From the NCBI RefSeq assembly GCF_016908375.1, contig NZ_JAFBDS010000005.1, positions 1-64,000 of the forward strand: a stretch of DNA of 64,000 nt. The letters are read 5' to 3'. Every line of letters starts with the position of its first letter. Positions within the stretch are counted from its first letter, which is position 1. The notes under the pieces were generated by a model that did not search any database, was not told the DNA's origin, and saw nothing but the letters and a program-made list of their open reading frames with translations. This document shows positions 56,070-64,000 of this stretch, one piece after another. Source of the DNA: Amphibacillus cookii. Lineage in GTDB: Bacteria; Bacillota; Bacilli; Bacillales; Amphibacillaceae. Made by a program: the position numbers and the translations under genes.

Positions 56070-56233
56070 GTTAAACTTTATTATTAAATTCGCATTAAAT
56101 AAAAATTGCTATTTACTTCTAATTCTATTGACTTTTTTTGAATTGGATAAAATTAACTTATGGAATTCAGTCATCTAGCTAGCACCTCAACAAGCCATTT
56201 GACCTACATTAATAACAAGCGAGGAGTGTTCAT

Positions 56234-56578
56234 ATGAACGTGCAAGAATCATTTAACAACCCAGCAAAACGTGCATATATTTTTTTGAACATGGTTAAAC
56301 CACTTCAACAGTCTTATCAGAAGACAGGTGGTGTGAACAATTGGACAGATTACCGATCGGACTTGTCCTATGCAAACTTTAAAGAGATATTGGAGAACAA
56401 TGAAGTGGTTGAAAAAGCTAATGTAAGATCGATGAGTCAAACAGCATTGGACTATGTTCAACATAACCAACACTATTCCAAAAGTGGTCAAGTTAATCAA
56501 GTTTTGGCAAAGGCATATCAATTGGGTATGGTAGATGATAAGGGGCAATTAATTAATAGTATGGATCAAACTGTATAA
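56234..56578 (+). CDS. Hypothetical protein
   Basis: 114 residues, soluble, mildly polar, without signal peptide or recognised motif. A strong GCGAGGAGTGTTCAT ribosome site and a terminator just after the stop argue that it is a real single gene. It is divergent from the DUF2089 operon. I do not recognise the family. Confidence 0.7.
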   Translation: MNVQESFNNPAKRAYIFLNMVKPLQQSYQKTGGVNNWTDYRSDLSYANFKEILENNEVVEKANVRSMSQTALDYVQHNQHYSKSGQVNQVLAKAYQLGMVDDKGQLINSMDQTV

Positions 56579-56616
56579 GTCAGATACGTTTATAGCACTT
56601 AAACGAGAAACTTACC

Positions 56617-56660
56617 AAACAAGCCCATATCACTTGTATTAATGTGACATGGGCTTGTTT
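56617..56660 (+). terminator. Terminator of the 56234-56578 gene
   Basis: AACAAGCCCATATCAC and GTGACATGGGCTTGTT pair across an 8-nt loop, then TTTCT. Confidence 0.82.
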
Positions 56661-56979
56661 CTGTTAACGATTGAACCTTCTCTAATCGAACTTGATTAAG
56701 TTTTTTTATTTTGTAAATTTACTTCTAAGTAAATAAGCAACCTCATAGTTCTCTAATTCATCGATATGGGTTCTTTGTCAAATGACGTTGGTGAGAATTT
56801 TTTCCGGCAATTTTATAGATGAATTTCACAAATATTCAAGTCGGATTATGCTACTTGAATGTTGATTAGTTAGGTGGATTTTGGGCTGATTTCGATTCAA
56901 TAGATCTTAATTTAATTTGAATGTCTATCTACACGTAAATTCATACGGGTTCGGTCTGGAAGTGATGAGACTCCTGCAG

Positions 56980-56989
56980 GAATAGCACG
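56980..56989 (+). repeat. Target-site duplication of the IS, left
   Basis: GAATAGCACG, repeated at 58874-58883 directly after the IS right end. The intact element at 28.4 kb carries this sequence once, confirming duplication on insertion. Confidence 0.85.
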
Positions 56990-57106
56990 GAGACTACTGA
57001 AAAAGTGGTATTTTTCTCCCGTAATAATAAAATAAAAAAAATGAGCGTAATCCTCATTATAAAAGTGAGAAATTACGCTTATTTTTCAGAGTATAGAGAC
57101 TCTATT

Positions 57107-58583
57107 TTATCTCTTTTTTATCTCTTTTTCATTGATTAGCTTGATCATTCGTTTCATATTAACGACGAAGATGGTGGCAGCTCCTTGCATTTTCATGCCA
57201 AACAGACCTAAGGTAATCGCTTTTTCATACCCGTGTCTATTTTTCAACGCTGCATTTTTTGCTTCTATTTTATATCTTGATGCAGCTAACTCTTTAAATT
57301 CTTTTGTCTCTTGGAATGCCTCTTGTTCCACATGTTCTGTTGATTTTATTGTTATTGAATAGGATTTTGTTTTGGCCCCTTCTCGATAACAACCTTCACG
57401 CAACGGACACACTTTACATTGCTTCACATCGAAAAAATATTTTAGTTGTGGGTTTTGAGTGGTTGAATGCCGATGTTTCATTCCCTTTCTGGTTGCTAGA
57501 TGCCCAGCTGGACAGACAGACATCCCCGCATCTTTATTAAACTGAAATGTTGTTTCTTCTGTTCGTGTCCCGTTTGATATCACTGGATGCAGTTGCGCAA
57601 CTAAACGTAGATTATTTTCTTTTGAAAATATCAAATGTCGTTTTCCTGAATAAGCCTTGTCCCCAATAACCGTATCAAATGCCATCCCATTTTCTTTACT
57701 CTTCTTGATAAGATCCTGCAAATAATTCGCATCACTTTTTTCTCCTGTTGTTACGGTTGCGGCTGTTATCATCCGTTCATCTGACATTGCCATATGGGTT
57801 TTATAGCCTAAAAAAGAGGAATCAGAAGATTTATAACCTTTACGAGCATCTGGATCAGAAGAATAGGTTATTTCTTCTTTTACATCTTCCATGACCTCCG
57901 TCACGACGTTTATTTTCTCTTTGATGGCTGGTAGATGGGGAAGGGTTGGATGTGCTTCAATGATCGTAAGGAGTTCCCTAGTATACGCCACTTCTTCATC
58001 TAAACCAGTAGTCGTTGGTTTTGCAGGAAACTTTTCTTTCATCGTATCATCATGACTATAAACCCGTTTGCGTAGTGCCTTTGATTTCCCTTGCAGGTAT
58101 TCCGTAGCCGATTTCGAATGAAACCCGTGAGAGGGTATGCGTTGCATCTACCATGATCGTTTTACTTGATAAAAGGTTATGTTCCAGTGCTATTTTAACT
58201 GTTTTTTGGACTAAGATATCCATTAAGTTTTTATCATGAAGACGCAGTCTGCGAAACTTGGTTAAGGAGGTAGAATGAATCACGTGATCTTCAGGGGCTA
58301 TATCTAAAAAATACTTGAAAGATAAATCAAATCGCGCACGTTCCACGAGGTCTGCATCAGACAGATTGTAAATCTGTTTTAACAATAAGTATTTAAACAT
58401 GCGAATAGGTGGCTCTGCAGTTCGTCCGTTATCTAGACAATACTTATCTTCTAATTCCTCTTCAACAAAACGGAAGTCAACAAGATCGTGCATTTGACGA
58501 AGAAAGTTGTCTTTTGGAATAAGCGCATCATAAAGTTGCGTATAAGGACTTAACGAAAGGGATGTTTGTTGTTTTAACATCAT
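57107..58583 (-). pseudogene. IS1182-family transposase, frameshifted
   Basis: The N-terminal part (58583 down to about 58125; DUF772-like region, FRFVEEELEDKYCLDNGRTAEPPI to TIMVDATHT) and the C-terminal part (about 58123 to 57107; FHSKSATEYLQGKSKALRKRVY through DDE and the Cys-rich CKVCPLREGCY) lie in different frames. Removing one base in the CCC run at 58124-58126 (GGG on the coding strand) joins SR to FHSK and restores a 491-residue protein. There is no slippery heptamer, so this looks like inactivation rather than programmed frameshifting. Sequencing error cannot be excluded. Confidence 0.88.
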
Positions 58584-58689
58584 TTTAACCGCTCTTTTCT
58601 TATTACTTTCTCTTTCTATTATACCAAAAAAAAAGAGATTAAAACGGATTATTGTAAGGTGTTTAGTAAGATTAGATCGCTAATAAAAC

Positions 58690-58815
58690 GGAAGTGAAAG
58701 ACGACGACTCCAGCGGGAATAGCACGCGTCCGAAGATCCACTTCTCCTCGCGTTCTTGGCTAGGAGAAGTTAGCTGAGGCCGTGCCCGCGGAAAGCGATC
58801 GTCTGTAACTGGAGT
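58690..58815 (+). repeat. Hypervariable-stem repeat (R2), copy 4, inside the IS
   Basis: GACTCCAGCGGGAATAGCACG, GAAGATCCACTTCTCCT, apical arms CTTCTCCT/AGGAGAAG, GTTAGCTGAGGCCGTGCC, CGCGGAAAGCGATC. It lies between the transposase 5' end and the IS right end. Confidence 0.82.
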
Positions 58816-58873
58816 GGAATACACCATACTTTAATTATAAAATACCTCCATGGGTTAGTTTTTCAGCAGTCTC

Positions 58874-58883
58874 GAATAGCACG
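58874..58883 (+). repeat. Target-site duplication of the IS, right
   Basis: Second GAATAGCACG, matching 56980-56989. Confidence 0.85.
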
Positions 58884-58970
58884 AGCTGAAGATCCACTCA
58901 TGTGCGTGTTTTGTGCGCACATGAGTTAGCTGAAGCCGTGCCTGCGGAAAGCGAATCACTGGATGACTGA
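58874..58970 (+). repeat. Hypervariable-stem repeat (R2), copy 5 (right part after the IS)
   Basis: GAATAGCACGAGCTGAAGAT, apical stem ACTCATGTGCG/GCACATGAGT, AGCTGAAGCCGTGCCTGCGG and AAAGCGAATC. The left part of this copy is at 56960-56989. Confidence 0.85.
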
Positions 58971-59113
58971 ACCCATTTCTATTTTTAGAGAAATAGAAAT
59001 GACGTTAACGAAAGTCTATCCCCCATTTCACAAACGCATGAAATGGAGAATTCCCTTCACCAACGTCAAATAGTATACAACCACTAAAGATATTGATATA
59101 TAGGTTTTGTATA

Positions 59114-60511
59114 TTAACCGATTGAACCTTCCATCTCAAACGAGATTAATCGATTCATTTCTACCGCATATTCCATTGGTAATTCTTTTGTAAAGGGTTC
59201 GATAAAGCCCATTACAATCATTTCAGTCGCTTCTTCTTCTGAAATCCCACGACTCATCAGATAGAATAGTTGTTCTTCTGATACTTTAGAAACTTTAGCT
59301 TCGTGTTCTAATGAAATATTTTCGTTAAGAATCTCATTATACGGAATTGTATCTGAAGCGGATTTATTATCCATAATTAACGTATCGCATTCAATATTAG
59401 AACGTGCACCTTCTGCCTTACGCCCAAAATGAACAATACCTCGATATGACACTTTACCACCTTGTTTAGCAATGGACTTAGATACAATCGTCGATGATGT
59501 ATTCGGTGCAAGGTGCATCATTTTTGCCCCAGCATCTTGATGTTGGCCTTTGCCAGCAAGCGCAATAGAAAGCGTCATACCACGAGCACCTTCACCTTTC
59601 AGTAAAACAGCTGGATATTTCATCGTTAATTTCGATCCGATGTTTCCATCGATCCATTCCATCGTTGCATTAGCATCACAAGTCGCACGTTTAGTTACCA
59701 GATTATAAACATTATTTGCCCAGTTTTGAATGGTCGTGTATCGACAGTAAGCATCTTTTTTAACGAAGATTTCAACAACAGCACTATGAAGTGAGTTGGT
59801 CGTATAGACTGGTGCTGTACAACCTTCTACATAGTGTACAGAAGCTCCTTCATCAACAATGATAAGCGTTCGTTCAAATTGCCCCATATTTTCTGAGTTA
59901 ATTCGGAAATATGCTTGTAACGGTGTATCTGTTTTTACACCTTTAGGCACATAAATAAATGATCCACCTGACCAAACCGCAGAATTTAATGCCGAAAATT
60001 TATTATCGGTATAAGGAATAACTTTACCAAAGTATTCTTTAAACAATTCTTCATTTTCCTTTAAAGCCGTATCGGTATCCTTAAAGACAATACCTAACGC
60101 CTCTAAGTCTTCTTTCAAATTATGATAAACAACTTCCGATTCATACTGTGCCGATACACCCGCTAAATATTTTTGCTCCGCTTCAGGAATACCAAGCTTA
60201 TCAAACGTTTGTTTAATTTCATCTGGTACTTCATCCCAAGAGCGCTCTGAACGTTCTGATGGTTTAACATAATAAGTGATTTCATCAAAGTCTAGCTCAG
60301 ATAAATCACCACCCCATTGTGGCATAGGTTTGCTATAAAAATGTTCAAGTGCTTTTAAGCGATAGTCCAGCATCCATTGTGGCTCTTCTTTCATTTTAGA
60401 TATTTCTTCAACTACTTTTTTCGTTAATCCTCGTTCCGTTCGAAAAATCGATACGTCTTTATCATGAAAACCATATTTATATTCGCCTACTTCAGGTGCA
60501 TTTTTAGCCAT
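59114..60511 (-). CDS. sufB: Fe-S cluster scaffold protein SufB
   Basis: 465-residue core of the SufBCD scaffold complex. [21 protein letters not shown] at the N-terminus and the beta-helix core with [25 protein letters not shown] (conserved Cys) and the C-terminal [34 protein letters not shown] are typical. The start ATG follows AAGGAGGAGC. Last gene of sufC-D-S-U-B. No convincing terminator was seen before the MITE at 59083. Confidence 0.97.
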   Translation of the reverse strand: MAKNAPEVGEYKYGFHDKDVSIFRTERGLTKKVVEEISKMKEEPQWMLDYRLKALEHFYSKPMPQWGGDLSELDFDEITYYVKPSERSERSWDEVPDEIKQTFDKLGIPEAEQKYLAGVSAQYESEVVYHNLKEDLEALGIVFKDTDTALKENEELFKEYFGKVIPYTDNKFSALNSAVWSGGSFIYVPKGVKTDTPLQAYFRINSENMGQFERTLIIVDEGASVHYVEGCTAPVYTTNSLHSAVVEIFVKKDAYCRYTTIQNWANNVYNLVTKRATCDANATMEWIDGNIGSKLTMKYPAVLLKGEGARGMTLSIALAGKGQHQDAGAKMMHLAPNTSSTIVSKSIAKQGGKVSYRGIVHFGRKAEGARSNIECDTLIMDNKSASDTIPYNEILNENISLEHEAKVSKVSEEQLFYLMSRGISEEEATEMIVMGFIEPFTKELPMEYAVEMNRLISFEMEGSIG

Positions 60512-60538
60512 GATAGCTCCTCCTTATTTCATATAATC

Positions 60539-62189
<1,651 letters not shown>

Positions 62190-63497
62190 TTAGTATACTT
62201 TCCCTTCAATAACATCGGTTAACTGCTCTCTCACCTCAGGAATTGGAATTTCATTAACAACAGGTGCGAGGAATCCATGAATGATTAAACGTTCTGCCTC
62301 TTGCTTAGAAATCCCTCTACTCATCAAGTAATAGAGTTGAACAGGGTCAACACGACCAACAGATGCAGCATGCCCTGCTGTAACATCATCCTCATCAATC
62401 AATAGAATAGGATTGGCATCACCTCGCGCATCTTTACTTAACATTAGCACACGAGATTCTTGCTCTGCGTTTGCCTTCGTTCCACCATGCTCGATCTTAC
62501 CAATACCATGAAAAATCGCTGTAGCACTGTCTTTCATAACTCCATGTTGTAAAATAATCCCGTCTGATTGCTTACCATGATTAACGATCTTAGCGGTAAA
62601 GTTCTGTGTCTGATCACCACGCCCAACCGATACCGCCTTGGCATAACAAACCGAATGATCACCTAATAGGTGGGTAATATTTTCAGAAACCGTATTCCCA
62701 TCATTCATTTGTCCAAGTGCCCACTCAATTTTAGCATCCCGTTTGGCCACACCACGGCGATTCATGTATGTCGTTGTTCCATGAGCAAAGTGATCAACAG
62801 AGCCAAATGATACCGTTGCGTTATTTTCAGCGATAACTTCTGTAATGACATTGGCTACTGTTTTTGTTTCATTGTGGCTTGATAAATAGTTTTCTACATA
62901 AGTCACTTGACTATTTTGTTCAGCCACAATAATCACATGGTTGAATAAAGCTAACTGCGGATCTTCCTGCCAAAAAATGGCCTGTAACGGTTCTTCAACC
63001 ACAACATCTTTCGGTACATAAAGGAAGACACCCCCGTTCATTAATGCAGCGTGTAAAGCTGTCAATTTATGTTCATCAATTGATACGGCTTCTGTCATGT
63101 AATATTTTTGTACAAGATCAGCATGCTCATGTAAAGCTGTAAAAATATCTGTGAATATGACACCTTGTTGCTTTAATGTTTCAGACAGATGTTGATAGCT
63201 TTTTGATTGATTACGTAAAATAACTAAATTTTGTTGGTTCGCTTTCGTATTAACAAATTTTTTAATGTTTTCTGGTAGCTTATCTAAACTTGCAATAGCT
63301 TTACCTTCTGCTTCATGAGCAAAATCAGAAAAGTTCCAACGCGTTATATTCGTTTTATCCGGTTTTGGCATATCAAGCTGTTCCGCTTTAGTGAATGCAT
63401 TTTTACGAAAACGTTGCATCCATTCCGGTTCATTATATTTATTTGAAAAATTTTCAACATATTCTATATTATACTGATTTGATACCTCAACAGACAT
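62190..63497 (-). CDS. sufD: Fe-S cluster assembly protein SufD
   Basis: 435-residue SufB paralogue of the SufBCD complex. Beta-helix repeats and the C-terminal [37 protein letters not shown] are diagnostic. The ATG is preceded by AAGGAGGGATT. Operon order is C-D-S-U-B as in B. subtilis. Confidence 0.96.
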   Translation of the reverse strand: MSVEVSNQYNIEYVENFSNKYNEPEWMQRFRKNAFTKAEQLDMPKPDKTNITRWNFSDFAHEAEGKAIASLDKLPENIKKFVNTKANQQNLVILRNQSKSYQHLSETLKQQGVIFTDIFTALHEHADLVQKYYMTEAVSIDEHKLTALHAALMNGGVFLYVPKDVVVEEPLQAIFWQEDPQLALFNHVIIVAEQNSQVTYVENYLSSHNETKTVANVITEVIAENNATVSFGSVDHFAHGTTTYMNRRGVAKRDAKIEWALGQMNDGNTVSENITHLLGDHSVCYAKAVSVGRGDQTQNFTAKIVNHGKQSDGIILQHGVMKDSATAIFHGIGKIEHGGTKANAEQESRVLMLSKDARGDANPILLIDEDDVTAGHAASVGRVDPVQLYYLMSRGISKQEAERLIIHGFLAPVVNEIPIPEVREQLTDVIEGKVY

Positions 63498-63513
63498 ACA
63501 ATCCCTCCTTACT

Positions 63514-64000
63514 TTAAGCGTCTACGCCAACAGTTTCGTCTTCAATGCCTAATTCTTGTTTAATCCAATCATAGCCTTCACTTTCTAACCGTTCAACCAA
63601 CTCTGGACCACCTGATTTAACAACACGTCCCTGCATCATCACATGAACATAATCTGGCGTCACATAATTCAATAAACGTTGATAATGTGTAATAATTAAA
63701 CAACCAAATGCTTCATTACGTAATTTATTAATCCCTTTCGACACCACTTTAAGTGCATCAATATCAAGACCAGAATCGATTTCATCCAAGATCCCAATCG
63801 CTGGTTTTAATAACATCAACTGAAGGATTTCGTTACGTTTCTTCTCCCCACCAGAAAAACCTTCATTAAGGTATCGTTGAGCCATGTTTTTATCCATATC
63901 AAGATAATCCATGACTTGATCCATTTCTTTAATAAATTTCATTAATGGAATTTCGTCTCCTTCTTCACGATGGGCATTAATTGAAGAACGAAGAAAGTCA
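63514..64000 (-). CDS. sufC: Fe-S assembly ABC-type ATPase SufC (5' end missing)
   Basis: C-terminal about 162 residues of SufC; the frame stays open to the window edge, reading DFLRSSINAHREEGDE before MKFIKEMDQV. Signature motif FSGGEKKRNEI, Walker B AIGILDEIDSGLDIDAL and the switch His in LIITHYQRLL are seen. The Walker A region lies outside the window. It powers cluster assembly on SufBD. First gene of the suf operon. Confidence 0.96.
   Translation of the reverse strand, partial: DFLRSSINAHREEGDEIPLMKFIKEMDQVMDYLDMDKNMAQRYLNEGFSGGEKKRNEILQLMLLKPAIGILDEIDSGLDIDALKVVSKGINKLRNEAFGCLIITHYQRLLNYVTPDYVHVMMQGRVVKSGGPELVERLESEGYDWIKQELGIEDETVGVDA

Larger units (their letters stand above)
56990..58873 (-). 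mobile_element. IS1182-type insertion sequence (about 1.88 kb)
   Basis: Ends are inverted repeats GAGACTACTGAAAAA (left) and TTTTTCAGCAGTCTC (right), 14 of 15 matching. It encodes one DDE transposase, now frameshifted. It inserted into a MITE-like element, duplicating GAATAGCACG. The right part (58690-58815) contains an R2 repeat copy, so repeats are nested. Confidence 0.88.
56769..59083. mobile_element. MITE-like element, second copy, interrupted by an IS
   Basis: Same ends as the intact copy at 28238-28620: GGTTCTTTGTCAAATGACG on the left and CGTCAAATAGTATACAACC on the right. The element is present as two halves (56769-56989 and 58874-59083) separated by an insertion sequence. The left half has about 36 bp more than the intact copy. 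Confidence 0.8.

Noticed and set aside
57107-58583. Two overlapping transposase frames as programmed frameshifting
   Set aside because: The break is at a GGG run without an A-rich slippery heptamer, and IS1182-type elements normally use a single frame. A disabling indel is simpler.

Overview
The window is a chromosomal segment of a low-GC, probably endospore-forming member of the Bacillaceae. Gene content and order point to the halophilic/alkaliphilic Amphibacillus-Gracilibacillus-Oceanobacillus neighbourhood, but the genus cannot be fixed from the sequence alone. The evidence is the 5' end of a Bacillus-type 16S gene, a T-box leuS, and long runs of genes in the order I remember from Bacillus subtilis: ytqA-ytqB-ytpB-metK-ytlACD-ytkD, yugO-pgi-yuzA-yugI-patB, yuiD-yumB-yumC-yutM-dapF-yutI, hom-thrC-thrB-yutG-yutD-lytH-yunB-yunD and sufCDSUB. 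yunB and lytH imply sporulation.

Layout. 1-0.5 kb: start of an rrn operon on the minus strand with tandem promoters. 0.8-3.6 kb: leuS with its T-box leader. 3.7-8 kb: tRNA-modification genes ytqA/ytqB, the sesquarterpene synthase ytpB and metK. 8.3-12 kb: an ABC importer (ytlACD type), the Nudix hydrolase ytkD and an unknown membrane-anchored protein. 12.4-17 kb: an SOS-controlled Y-family polymerase, an orphan response regulator, FMN-riboswitch-controlled ribU and an M42 aminopeptidase. 17-30.4 kb: K+ channel, pgi, stress protein, C-S lyase, HPr, deoD, bioY, NDH-2-like YumB, ferredoxin reductase, and Fe-S/lysine genes. 30.5-40 kb is an accessory block inserted into the conserved backbone: a two-component system, a decayed region around a methyltransferase, a variant Lgt/NusG-II/M23 operon, and copA. 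40-53.5 kb: threonine operon, lipid phosphatase, sporulation peptidoglycan hydrolase, an NSS transporter with a 33-residue partner, NhaC antiporter, HD-GYP and YunD. 53.5-59.1 kb: lipid kinase, a small DUF2089 operon and a pile-up of repeats with an IS1182-type insertion. 59.1-64 kb: suf operon, with sufC cut by the window edge.

The most unusual content is non-coding. I count 14 copies of one dispersed intergenic element (about 45-270 bp), 13 in the same orientation. It has an optional 5' hairpin, an internal hairpin with paired changes between copies, and a fixed right end. Where the right end runs into a minus-strand gene it supplies the last codons and stop: MetK ends FITASRP and NhaC ends FITDNRP, both encoded by the repeat. 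A second family, resembling repeats known across Bacillaceae, has constant flanks around an apical hairpin whose sequence differs completely between copies while staying self-complementary. One copy sits in a terminal-inverted-repeat element that also occurs intact at 28.2-28.6 kb and is split by the IS at 57-58.9 kb with a 10-bp target duplication.

All functional calls come from reading motifs and recalling families. No database search was run.
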